Positions 8,975 through 16,156 of a stretch of 64,000 nucleotides of DNA are shown here, piece by piece. Position numbers and translations under genes: made by a program. The stretch's first letter is position 1. Each line of letters starts with the position of its first letter. The notes beneath the pieces were generated by a model. The model was not told the DNA's origin. It saw nothing but the letters and a program-made list of their open reading frames with translations, and did no database searches. This DNA is from [Clostridium] scindens ATCC 35704 (GTDB lineage Bacteria; Bacillota; Clostridia; Lachnospirales; Lachnospiraceae), in contig NZ_CP036170.1 of the NCBI RefSeq assembly GCF_004295125.1, forward strand, positions 3,412,501 to 3,476,500. The letters are read 5' to 3'.

Positions 8975-9430
8975 TTGAACCAGAAACAGACGGATATTAC
9001 AACAGGAAAGCAAATACGTCATCTGCGAACACAATCGGGAATGACACAGGAAGAACTGGCTGGGGAATTGAATGTTACCCGGCAGGCGCTATCGAATTGG
9101 GAGAGAGATGTTAATGAACCCGATTTAAATACGTTGAAAAAAATTTGTTTTCTTTTTGGAGTCCACATGGACGATTTTGCGAAGGAGGTAATAACAAAAA
9201 TGGAAACATGTGAAAAAAAAGAGAAACGACAATTTAATAAGTATGATATGGCAATTGGACTTTTTTATGGTGTCGGGATATTTCTTGGCATTGGTATTTT
9301 CTTTGTTGGCGGTTTTATGACAATGTCGGGTGCAGGGTGGGGAGCATCACTATTTGGCGGTGGCTGTTTTTCTCTTGTATTTGGCTTGATATGCCATGCA
9401 GTTATTACATTGAGAAGAAATGACAAATGA
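8975..9430 (+). CDS. XRE-family regulator with C-terminal membrane segments
   Basis: 151 residues. Residues ~10-65 form an XRE helix-turn-helix (IRHLRTQSGMTQEELAGELN, then VTRQALSNWERDVNEP). A charged linker is followed by two hydrophobic stretches (~85-110 and ~115-140), so the DNA-binding domain should be tethered to the inner face of the membrane. The start is TTG at 8975 with GAGGAGG in front. It follows tet by 81 bp and may be co-transcribed with it. Such XRE-membrane proteins often sense envelope stress or a partner, but no partner is evident here. Confidence 0.82.
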   Translation: MNQKQTDITTGKQIRHLRTQSGMTQEELAGELNVTRQALSNWERDVNEPDLNTLKKICFLFGVHMDDFAKEVITKMETCEKKEKRQFNKYDMAIGLFYGVGIFLGIGIFFVGGFMTMSGAGWGASLFGGGCFSLVFGLICHAVITLRRNDK

Positions 9431-9501
9431 TGACATATCCTGCTTTCTAGACTTTTCGGTCATATCGCGTAAAAAAGCCGCTGCTTTTGGCTTTCCAATA
9501 G

Positions 9502-9603
9502 CGGCGGCAAAGGGAAATATCCTTTGAATACCTTACAGAAGAAAAGTTTTGCAGCATTATAAAAATAAAAGCCTATACCATTTTGGAAAGAAAAGATACA
9601 TAA
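9502..9603 (+). pseudogene. Relic of a sigma-like gene
   Basis: The frame from 9502 reads RRQREISFEYLTEEKFCSII and stops at 9603. It closely matches an internal part of the sigma-like gene at 10616 (KREISLEYLTDEKHYPL), including at DNA level around GAAATATCC. A TAG lies immediately upstream in frame. It looks like the scar of a sigma/HTH backbone gene broken by earlier cargo exchange. The neighbouring 9431-9501 holds a small hairpin (9478-9506) and no gene. Confidence 0.65.
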
Positions 9604-9643
9604 TAGTCAAGACGGCAACAATCAGAAGTTATGGAGGGTAACA

Positions 9644-10411
9644 ATGGAATATAGTAAGGAAGATTTAATGGAAGCAAAAAGGCAAATTTTGGGAGTGGGA
9701 GAGAACATGGGAACAGAGGAAAGTAAAAAAATCTGGGAGAAAAACGCACAATTTTGGGATAATGCAATGGGTGACAAATCTAATGAATTTCACAGAGAGG
9801 TAGTGCGTCCCAAAGTAACGGAACTTCTATCTCCTAATCCTGCGGATTACATTTTGGATATTGCGTGTGGCAATGGAAATTATTCTTCGTATCTTGCACA
9901 AAGAGGCGCTTCGATTGTCGCTTTTGATTACAGCAAAAAAATGATAGAATTGGCTAAAAGACGGCAATCACAATATGCAAAACAAATTGAATTTTGTGTA
10001 GCGGATGCGACCAATAGAGAAAGTATATTAGAATTAAAAAGAAATCGAGCCTTTACGAAAGCAGTTTCTAATATGGCAATTATGGATATTACGGATATTG
10101 AACCACTTCTTATGGCTGTTTATGAACTGTTGGAGGAAAGCGGAATTTTTGTCTTTGCAACGCAACACCCTTGTTTTATCACGTTGACTGAAAAATATAT
10201 GACACCGCACAGTTACTATGGTATAGCGATTGAAGGGCAACCGGAGGAGCAGATTTATTATCATCGTTCCATACAAGATATTTTTAACCTTTGTTTTAGA
10301 GCTGGATTTGTCATTGATGGATTTTATGAAGAATGTTTCAAAAACAACAAAGAAATTCCTATGGTAATGATAGTAAGGCTTAAAAAGGTAAAACGTGATA
10401 GCTTAAAATAA
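9644..10411 (+). CDS. Class I SAM-dependent methyltransferase
   Basis: 255 residues. The SAM-binding motif I is ILDIACGNGNYSSYLA (residues ~69-84), followed by VAFDYSKKMIELAK and the motif-II-like ADATNRESI. The C-terminal part (FATQHPCFITL) suits a small-molecule methyltransferase of the UbiE/Methyltransf_11 type. The first ~25 residues (MEYSKEDLMEAKRQI) look unrelated to the usual start at MGTEESKKIWEKNAQFWDN, so the gene may carry a fused leader or a later start at ATG 9707. GGAGGG precedes the annotated ATG. It is cargo of the IME; a role in drug modification is possible but unproven. Confidence 0.82.
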   Translation: MEYSKEDLMEAKRQILGVGENMGTEESKKIWEKNAQFWDNAMGDKSNEFHREVVRPKVTELLSPNPADYILDIACGNGNYSSYLAQRGASIVAFDYSKKMIELAKRRQSQYAKQIEFCVADATNRESILELKRNRAFTKAVSNMAIMDITDIEPLLMAVYELLEESGIFVFATQHPCFITLTEKYMTPHSYYGIAIEGQPEEQIYYHRSIQDIFNLCFRAGFVIDGFYEECFKNNKEIPMVMIVRLKKVKRDSLK

Positions 10412-10451
10412 ATTCAAGTTTGCCGGATAAATAGCAAACCTGGCCGAGCCA

Positions 10452-10490
10452 GTCAACGGTCAAGATGAACGGGCTTCGCCCGCCGTTGAC
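10452..10490. repeat. Cruciform-forming repeat upstream of the sigma/HTH pair
   Basis: GTCAACGG (10452-10459) and CCGTTGAC (10483-10490) are perfect inverted arms, with a nested CGGGC-TTC-GCCCG hairpin between them. It sits in the 204-bp gene-free stretch 10412-10615. It has no T tract, so it is more likely a structural or protein-binding site than a terminator. I see no gene in this stretch. Confidence 0.5.
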
Positions 10491-10615
10491 AGCCCCGCCC
10501 GGTTTTGCAGTTAGGCAGTCAAGGAGCGACAGCCTAAAGTGCTGCCGCCCCTTACTATCATAAAAAGCAACTACTAACCAGCCACAGCCCTTTTGGGAGG
10601 AAAGGGGGATTTTCC

Positions 10616-11062
10616 ATGACCTGTACAGAAGAATATCGGGAACATATCGAGTACACTTTCCATGCCTTTTGCAAAGTCGTTATCCGAAATGCAACGATCA
10701 ACGCAGCGAGGACACGGAGCAGGAAGCACAAAAGAGAAATATCCCTTGAATACCTCACAGACGAAAAGCACTACCCTTTAGGCACGACAGATGAATATTT
10801 CCAAGCCCCGGAGCCGGACGAGGAATACATACTTACCCTTTGCGGCGATACGGTCATTTTCAGCAGCGGCTTACTTGCGGAAGCCCTGTCACGGCTGGAC
10901 GAACGGGAGCGGGAAATGATTTACCTGTCCTTTTTCAAGCGTATTCCACAGCACGAAATTGGCAGACAGTACGGGCGCAGCCGCAGCACAGCGGGCTACC
11001 ATATCCGAAAAGTCCTACGGCAGCTCCAAGCGGAAATGGAGGGAATGGCATATGAGAAATAA
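10616..11062 (+). CDS. Sigma-70-like regulator of the IME
   Basis: 148 residues. The C-terminal part (ALSRLDEREREMIYLSFFKR, then IPQHEIGRQYGRSRSTAGYHI) is a sigma region 4 helix-turn-helix. The N-terminal part resembles the short sigma-like ORFs of Tn916-type elements, without a full region 2. GGAGGAAAGGGGG precedes the ATG. It overlaps the next small HTH gene by 11 bp. A paralogous pair occurs in the ICE at 45100-45772. It probably controls IME transfer or excision genes; this is inferred from family and position. Confidence 0.8.
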   Translation: MTCTEEYREHIEYTFHAFCKVVIRNATINAARTRSRKHKREISLEYLTDEKHYPLGTTDEYFQAPEPDEEYILTLCGDTVIFSSGLLAEALSRLDEREREMIYLSFFKRIPQHEIGRQYGRSRSTAGYHIRKVLRQLQAEMEGMAYEK

Positions 11063-11255
11063 TAGGCTTCTCCCCTATGAAACAATCGTCCAAGCCACCA
11101 GCGGGGAGCCGGAAGCGGTGGGAACTGTATTGCAGTATTACCGCCGCCGCATACAATGTGCCGCCCGTGTGAATGGACGGGTAGACCAAGATACAGAGGA
11201 CTACATCACCCAGACGCTTCTCACAGCTATTTTCAAGTTCCGCTTTGGGAGATAG
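11052..11255 (+). CDS. Small HTH conjugative-transposon protein (Tn916 Orf8-like)
   Basis: 67 residues, MRNNRLLPYETIVQATSGEP onwards. The block LLPYETIVQATSGEPEAVG and a C-terminal TLLTAIFKFRF are shared in outline with the ICE copy at 45521 (LLPYPVILAATKGDPDAM, KLMRAVLSFK). The ATG at 11052 lies inside the end of the sigma gene, so translation is coupled. The family is annotated as helix-turn-helix and accompanies the sigma-like gene in many elements. Confidence 0.75.
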   Translation: MRNNRLLPYETIVQATSGEPEAVGTVLQYYRRRIQCAARVNGRVDQDTEDYITQTLLTAIFKFRFGR

Positions 11256-11301
11256 CCCTACCGCCTACAACTGAATAACCGCCGCTTCGCCGGCAACCAG
11301 A

Positions 11302-11339
11302 AAGCAGTAAATCTATTCAACAGATTTGCTGCTTTTTTT
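11302..11339 (+). terminator. Terminator after the sigma/HTH pair
   Basis: AAGCAGTAAATCT and AGATTTGCTGCTT form a perfect 13-bp stem with a 7-nt loop, followed by a T run. It ends the transcript of the sigma/HTH operon before the oriT candidate and mob region. Confidence 0.85.
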
Positions 11340-11477
11340 CGTTCCTGTTTGGCATTTTTGAAAATCCCCAGTATGAAAAAACAAAAGGGAAAATTGCCGC
11401 CGCAGTTGGCAAAATCCCTTACTTATCCGTGGAGGGTATCAAAGAAAAAAATACTGCCATTGTCCGCCTTTTTCGGC

Positions 11478-11859
11478 TTGCGTGGTGTTGTAGGGAATAA
11501 GGGGAAATTCTAAAAATCTCCGTCCATTTTGCTTTGCGTGGTGTTGTAGGTAGTGAAAGGAAAATTTTCAAGATATGCCGGAATAGCGGGTAGCAAAGCC
11601 CTTTTGAAACGTCTTGTTAGCGGAAAGTACGGAAGCCGGGGAACGCCGGAGTTTTTCAGAGCAAGATTCTACCGCAGTACCAAAATTCGCTTATCGCTCA
11701 TTTTGCCCCTGCGGGAATCTTGTTGGGGAGTGCCTTCCCCAAACCCTGCTTATGCGGCTTACGCCGCTGGAAAATCCCTCAAAATAATTTTTCGGATTTT
11801 TCAAAAACAGTTCCGCTTTACACCCTGTTTTTCTCCTATTAGTGAGAGGACACCACGCA
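11478..11859. other. Candidate oriT region of the IME
   Basis: A 17-bp direct repeat TTGCGTGGTGTTGTAGG occurs at 11478-11494 and 11534-11550, 56 bp apart. An inverted core ACACCACGCA lies at 11850-11859, just before mobC. The 620-bp stretch 11256-11879 has no convincing gene: an open frame from 11553 merely runs into mobC. Repeats directly upstream of mobC and relaxase are where oriT is expected. The nick site itself cannot be pointed out from the sequence. Confidence 0.55.
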
Positions 11860-11879
11860 CAGCCGAAGGAGGTTTTACC

Positions 11880-12278
11880 ATGCGAAAACGATATAACACG
11901 CCGCACCGCAGCCGGGTAGTCAAGACACGCATGACCGAGGAAGAATACGCCGAGTTTGCGGAAAGGCTTTCTGCTTACAACATGAGCCAAGCCGAGTTTA
12001 TCCGGCAAGCCATAACCGGGGCAGCCATACGCCCCATCATAACCGTTTCCCCCGTCAATGACGAGTTGCTTGCCGCTGTCGGGAAGCTGACCGCCGAATA
12101 CGGCAGGATCGGCGGCAACTTAAACCAGATAGCCCGGACGCTGAACGAGTGGCACAGCCCCTACCCGCAGCTTGCCGGGGAGGTACGGGCGGCGGTTTCC
12201 GACCTTGCTGCCCTAAAGTTTGAAGTCTTGCAGAAAGTGGGTGACGCTGTTGGCAACATTCAAACATATCAGCTCTAA
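11880..12278 (+). CDS. mobC: MobC-like relaxosome accessory protein of the IME
   Basis: 132 residues. The N-terminal RHH-like DNA-binding part (VVKTRMTEEEYAEFAERLSA, then YNMSQAEFIRQAI) and the conserved GRIGGNLNQIARTLNEW (residues ~80-96) identify a MobC/relaxosome protein. Homologues bind oriT next to the nick and help the relaxase. GAAGGAGG lies 8 bp before the ATG at 11880. Its end overlaps the relaxase start by about 38 bp, so the two are translated together. Confidence 0.88.
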   Translation: MRKRYNTPHRSRVVKTRMTEEEYAEFAERLSAYNMSQAEFIRQAITGAAIRPIITVSPVNDELLAAVGKLTAEYGRIGGNLNQIARTLNEWHSPYPQLAGEVRAAVSDLAALKFEVLQKVGDAVGNIQTYQL

Positions 12279-13872
12279 AAATGCGGACTATGGCGCAGCG
12301 GAAGCCTATCTCACATTTGAGCATGACGAGTTTACCATGAAGCCCACCCTTGATGAAAACGGGCGGCTGATACCGAGGGAGGATTACCGCATTTCTTCCC
12401 TCAACTGTGGGGGCGAGGATTTCGCTGTTGCCTGTATGCGGGCTAATCTCCGCTATGAGAAAAACCAAAAACGGGAAGATGTGAAAAGCCACCACTATAT
12501 CATCAGCTTTGACCCACGGGACGGGACAGACAACGGCTTGACCGTAGACCGGGCGCAGGAGCTGGGCGAGCAGTTCTGTAAAGAGCATTTCCCCGGACAC
12601 CAAGCCTTAGTCTGCACCCACCCGGACGGGCATAACCACAGCGGCAATATCCATGTGCATATCGTCATCAACTCCCTGCGGATTTATGAAGTCCCGCTTC
12701 TGCCCTACATGGACAGACCAGCCGACACACGGGAGGGCTGCAAGCACCGCTGCACCAACGCCGCTATGGAATATTTCAAGAGTGAAGTCATGGAGATGTG
12801 CCACCGGGAGGGGCTTTACCAAATCGACCTCCTAAGCGGCAGCAAGGAACGGATAACCGAACGGGAATACTGGGCGGCAAAGAAAGGACAGCTTGCCCTT
12901 GATAAAGAGAACGCTGTCAGAGAAGCCGCAGGACAGCCGACCAAGCCCACCAAGTTTGAAACGGACAAGGCGAAGCTGCGCCGGACGATACGGCAGGCAC
13001 TTTCCCAAGCTGGCAGCTTTGACGAATTTTCTTCCCTTTTGCTGCGGGAGGGTGTGACCGTCAAGGAGAGCCGGGGGCGGCTTTCCTACCTCACGCCGGA
13101 CAGGACAAAGCCTATCACAGCCCGGAAGCTGGGGGACGATTTTGACAAGGCTGCTGTCCTTGTCCTGCTTACGCAGAACGCCCACAGAGCCGCCGAACAG
13201 AGCAAAGCCATACTCGAATACCCTGCCGCGGTTAAAAAGCTGTCACAAGGGGAAAAAACCACAAAAACCACCCCGGCAGACAACACCTTGCAGCGCATGG
13301 TTGACCGGGAAGCCAAGCGAGCCGAGGGCAAGGGCGTGGGCTATGACCGCTGGGCGGCAAAGCACAACCTAAAGCAAATGGCAGCTACCGTTACCGCCTA
13401 TCAGCAGTACGGCTTTTCTTCCCCGGAGGAACTGGACGAAGCCTGTTCTGCCGCCTATACCGCCATGCGGGAAAGCCTTACAGAGCTGAAGCAGATGGAA
13501 AAGACGCTGAACGGGAAAAAGGAGCTGCAACGGCAGGTGCTTGCCTATTCCAAGACCCGCCCTGTCCGGGACGGGCTGAAACAGCAGAAAAACGCCAAAG
13601 CAAAAGCAGCCTACCGTCAGAAGTACGAAAGCGACTTTATCATAGCAGACGCAGCCGCCCGCTATTTCAGGGAAAACGGCATTTCCAAGCTGCCGAGCTA
13701 TAAAGCCCTGCAAGCAGAGATTGAAACCCTTATCCAAGAGAAAAACAGCGGCTACAACGATTACCGGGCAAAACGGGAGGAATACCGCCGCTTACAGACT
13801 GTCAAGGGCAATATCGACCAGATTTTACACCGGGAGCGCAAGCCTGTGAAAAGGCAGGAACAGGAACGATAA
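12241..13872 (+). CDS. MOBP-type relaxase of the IME
   Basis: About 543 residues from a GTG at 12241 (VTLLATFKHISSKNADYGAA); a TTG at 12220 is an alternative. The relaxase domain occupies the first ~200 residues and shows the metal-binding HUH motif in HPDGHNHSGNIHVHIVIN. The rest is a long charged helical region (WAAKHNLKQMAATVTAYQQY, SKLPSYKALQAE). This resembles VirD2-like relaxases of Tn4451/CTn-type mobilizable elements. It would cut oriT and lead the strand through a T4SS supplied in trans, possibly by the host ICE type. It follows mobC with overlap. Confidence 0.9.
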   Translation: MTLLATFKHISSKNADYGAAEAYLTFEHDEFTMKPTLDENGRLIPREDYRISSLNCGGEDFAVACMRANLRYEKNQKREDVKSHHYIISFDPRDGTDNGLTVDRAQELGEQFCKEHFPGHQALVCTHPDGHNHSGNIHVHIVINSLRIYEVPLLPYMDRPADTREGCKHRCTNAAMEYFKSEVMEMCHREGLYQIDLLSGSKERITEREYWAAKKGQLALDKENAVREAAGQPTKPTKFETDKAKLRRTIRQALSQAGSFDEFSSLLLREGVTVKESRGRLSYLTPDRTKPITARKLGDDFDKAAVLVLLTQNAHRAAEQSKAILEYPAAVKKLSQGEKTTKTTPADNTLQRMVDREAKRAEGKGVGYDRWAAKHNLKQMAATVTAYQQYGFSSPEELDEACSAAYTAMRESLTELKQMEKTLNGKKELQRQVLAYSKTRPVRDGLKQQKNAKAKAAYRQKYESDFIIADAAARYFRENGISKLPSYKALQAEIETLIQEKNSGYNDYRAKREEYRRLQTVKGNIDQILHRERKPVKRQEQER

Positions 13873-14057
13873 AAACCGCCCCAAAATGTACCCGAACCTA
13901 TACAGAACAAGGGGGCTGCCCCGTACCCTATCCGCAAATACCAAAGGATTTTTTAACGGGCTTATAGGGCAGAAAAAACCCGAAAATGATACCGAGATGA
14001 TACAGAATTACCGCCGATACCGCCACACCAGCGGAAACGGCAGAAAGGAGCGCACCC

Positions 14058-14270
14058 ATGCCAAGAATGAGCAAGAAACGGCGGCTGGAATGGTCTTTTT
14101 TCCTGCGGCAAGTGAAAGTCGGGAATTCCACCTGCGATCGTATCACATACAATGACCTCTGCCGGGGCTGTACCCATAGCTGCAAGCAGAGCTTCCGGGC
14201 GGTTATCATACTCTGCCCCCACTACTACTCCAAACGCCGGAAAAAGGAGGACAGGGACAATGGCAGATAA
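14058..14270 (+). CDS. Small Cys-containing conserved protein
   Basis: 70 residues, MPRMSKKRRLEWSFFLRQVK onwards. It is basic and contains four cysteines in C-x8-C-x3-C-x4-C spacing (CDRITYNDLCRGCTHSC) and a fifth near the end (ILCPHYYS), which suggests a small zinc-binding fold. AAAGGAG precedes the ATG at a good distance. Its end overlaps the replication gene at 14260. Function unknown; its position suggests a role in replication or mobilisation. Confidence 0.65.
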   Translation: MPRMSKKRRLEWSFFLRQVKVGNSTCDRITYNDLCRGCTHSCKQSFRAVIILCPHYYSKRRKKEDRDNGR

Positions 14271-15009
14271 CCGCAAGTATTACTACCTCAAGCTGAAAGA
14301 GAACTTTTTTGACAGCGACTCCATTGTGCTGCTGGAAGATATGAAAGACGGGATTTTATACTCCAATATCCTCTTGAAGCTGTACTTAAAATCGCTGAAA
14401 AACGGCGGGAAATTGCAGCTTGACGAGCATATCCCCTACACAGCGCAGATGATAGCGACACTGACCCGCCACCAGATAGGGACGGTTGAGAGGGCTTTAG
14501 AGATTTTCCGGCAGTTGGGGCTTGTGGAGCAGCTTGACAGCGGGGCTTTCTATATGACCGACATTGAGCTGATGATAGGACAGTCCTCTACCGAAGCCGA
14601 GCGGAAACGGGCTGCAAGACTGGAAAACAAGGCACTTTTACCGCCCCGGACAAAAGGCGGACATTTGTCCGACATTCGTCCACCAGAGATAGAGATAGAG
14701 TTAGAGAAAGAGATAGAGATAGAAAAAGAGAGAGAGGGAGAAACGGGACACCCCGCCCCCGCCGCTTATGGCAGATACAACAATGTGATACTGACCGATA
14801 CAGAGCTTTCCGGGCTAAAAACAGAGTTGCCCGACAAGTGGGAGTATTATATTGACCGGCTTTCCTGCCATATCGCTTCCACCGGGAAACAGTACCACAG
14901 CCATGCAGCCACCATTTACAAGTGGGCGCAGGAGGACGCTGCCAAAGGCAAGGCTGCCCCGAAACAGGGCATACCCGATTATTCATGCAAGGAGGGCGAG
15001 AGCTTATGA
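14260..15009 (+). CDS. Phage-replisome-organizer / DnaD-like replication protein
   Basis: 249 residues. The N-terminal ~120 residues (YYYLKLKENFFDSDSIVLLE, GILYSNILLKLYLKSLKNGG) match the phage replisome organizer N-terminal domain, a winged helix. The linker at residues ~140-170 is made of tandem GAGATA-like hexamers encoding EIEIELEKEIEIEKE, and a C-terminal helical domain follows (WEYYIDRLSCHIAS). With the DnaC-like gene next to it (ATGA overlap at 15006) it forms a replication-initiation pair, probably for the excised circular IME. GGAGG lies before the ATG at 14260. Confidence 0.8.
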   Translation: MADNRKYYYLKLKENFFDSDSIVLLEDMKDGILYSNILLKLYLKSLKNGGKLQLDEHIPYTAQMIATLTRHQIGTVERALEIFRQLGLVEQLDSGAFYMTDIELMIGQSSTEAERKRAARLENKALLPPRTKGGHLSDIRPPEIEIELEKEIEIEKEREGETGHPAPAAYGRYNNVILTDTELSGLKTELPDKWEYYIDRLSCHIASTGKQYHSHAATIYKWAQEDAAKGKAAPKQGIPDYSCKEGESL

Positions 15010-15860
15010 AAAACGGAATTGAAGCTATGATTACGGACATTACAGCCACTACCGCCGAAGCGGAGGACTACACAGGCGAGGACGGGCTTTTATACTGCGG
15101 TAAGTGCCATACGCCCAAAGAAGCCTATTTTGCAGAGGGAAAGACTTGTTTCGGGCGTGACCGCCACCCGGCAGAGTGCGACTGCCAGCGGGCAGCCCGT
15201 GAAAAGCAGCAAGCCGCCGAAAGCCGACAGAAGCACCTTGAAAAAGTGGAGGACTTGAAACGCCGGGGCTTTACCGACCCTGCTATGCGGAACTGGACAT
15301 TTGAGCATGACAACGGCAGAAACCCGCAGACCGAAACCGCCCGCTTTTATGTGGAGAGCTGGGAAACCATGCAGGCTGAAAATATCGGCTACCTGTTTTG
15401 GGGCGGCGTGGGGACGGGAAAAAGCTACCTTGCCGCCTGTATCGCCAACGCCCTTATGGAAAAAGAGGTTGCCGTCTGCATGACAAACTTTGCAACGATA
15501 CTGGGTGACCTTGCCGCCAGCTTTGAGGGCAGGAACGAATATATTTCCCGCCTTTGCAGCTACCCTCTGCTGATACTTGATGATTTCGGTATGGAGCGAG
15601 GAACAGAATACGGGCTGGAACAGGTTTACAGCGTGATTGACAGCCGTTACCGAAGCGGCAAGCCGCTGATCGCCACGACCAACCTCACGCTGGAGGAATT
15701 GCAGCACCCGCAGGACACGCCCCACGCCCGTATCTATGACAGGCTGACTTCCATGTGCGCCCCCGTCCGCTTCACGGGCAGCAACTTCCGAAAGGAAACC
15801 GCACAGGAAAAGCTGGAACGCTTAAAGCAACTGATGAAGCAGCGAAAGGAGAGCCTATGA
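15006..15860 (+). CDS. DnaC-like AAA+ helicase loader
   Basis: 284 residues. N-terminal zinc-finger-like cysteines (YCGKCHTPKEAY, CDCQRAARE) precede an AAA+ core: Walker A GGVGTGKSYLA (~135), Walker B LLILDDFGME (~190) and sensor motif IATTNLTLEEL. This is the DnaC/DnaI class that loads replicative helicase. It overlaps both neighbours by 4 bp (ATGA), linking it to the replication initiator upstream and tnpW downstream. Confidence 0.9.
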   Translation: MKNGIEAMITDITATTAEAEDYTGEDGLLYCGKCHTPKEAYFAEGKTCFGRDRHPAECDCQRAAREKQQAAESRQKHLEKVEDLKRRGFTDPAMRNWTFEHDNGRNPQTETARFYVESWETMQAENIGYLFWGGVGTGKSYLAACIANALMEKEVAVCMTNFATILGDLAASFEGRNEYISRLCSYPLLILDDFGMERGTEYGLEQVYSVIDSRYRSGKPLIATTNLTLEELQHPQDTPHARIYDRLTSMCAPVRFTGSNFRKETAQEKLERLKQLMKQRKESL

Positions 15861-16045
15861 CAGAAACGAAACAGACAAGCACCACCAAAACAGACCGCCG
15901 CCCGGACTGTGTGACGGAAATCCGCATGGGCAACTCCGTCCTTACCGTTTCCGGCTTCTTCAAGCAGGGCGCAACCGACACCGCAGCCGACAAGATGATG
16001 AAAGTGCTGGAAGCGGAAGCTGCTACACAAAAAACGGCGATTTGA
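15857..16045 (+). CDS. tnpW: TnpW-family transposon protein
   Basis: 62 residues. The core CVTEIRMGNSVLTVSGFFKQ followed by GATDTAADKMMKVLEAE is the conserved TnpW signature known from Tn4451-like elements. The ATG overlaps the dnaC stop (ATGA). The role in the family is not established. It sits 111 bp before the recombinase and may be part of the same transcript. Confidence 0.85.
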   Translation: MTETKQTSTTKTDRRPDCVTEIRMGNSVLTVSGFFKQGATDTAADKMMKVLEAEAATQKTAI

Positions 16046-16156
16046 CCGACCATAAAGAAGCAGATTTGACGCTTTTGCCGCTATACAGACAGCCGCCCCA
16101 TGTGGTACAATCAAGGTACGGAATAGTGGGGCTGGCTGTCGGAAACGGAGGATTTT

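Noticed and set aside
11553-11879. Long upstream extension of mobC as a 241-residue protein
   Set aside because: The extension has no ribosome binding site at its start and covers the repeat-rich oriT candidate; the strong GAAGGAGG and family alignment place the start at 11880.
12055-12603. Minus-strand open frames inside the mob, virB4 and Ard genes
   Set aside because: They are GC-rich antisense shadows of strongly supported genes and have no ribosome binding sites or family similarity.
13886-14155. 89-residue open frame between relaxase and the Cys-rich gene
   Set aside because: No ribosome binding site, no recognisable fold, and it overlaps the well-supported gene at 14058 in another frame.
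14690-14745. CRISPR-like tandem repeat
   Set aside because: Hexamer repeats without spacers, in frame in a coding region; no array of 25-40-bp repeats occurs in the window.
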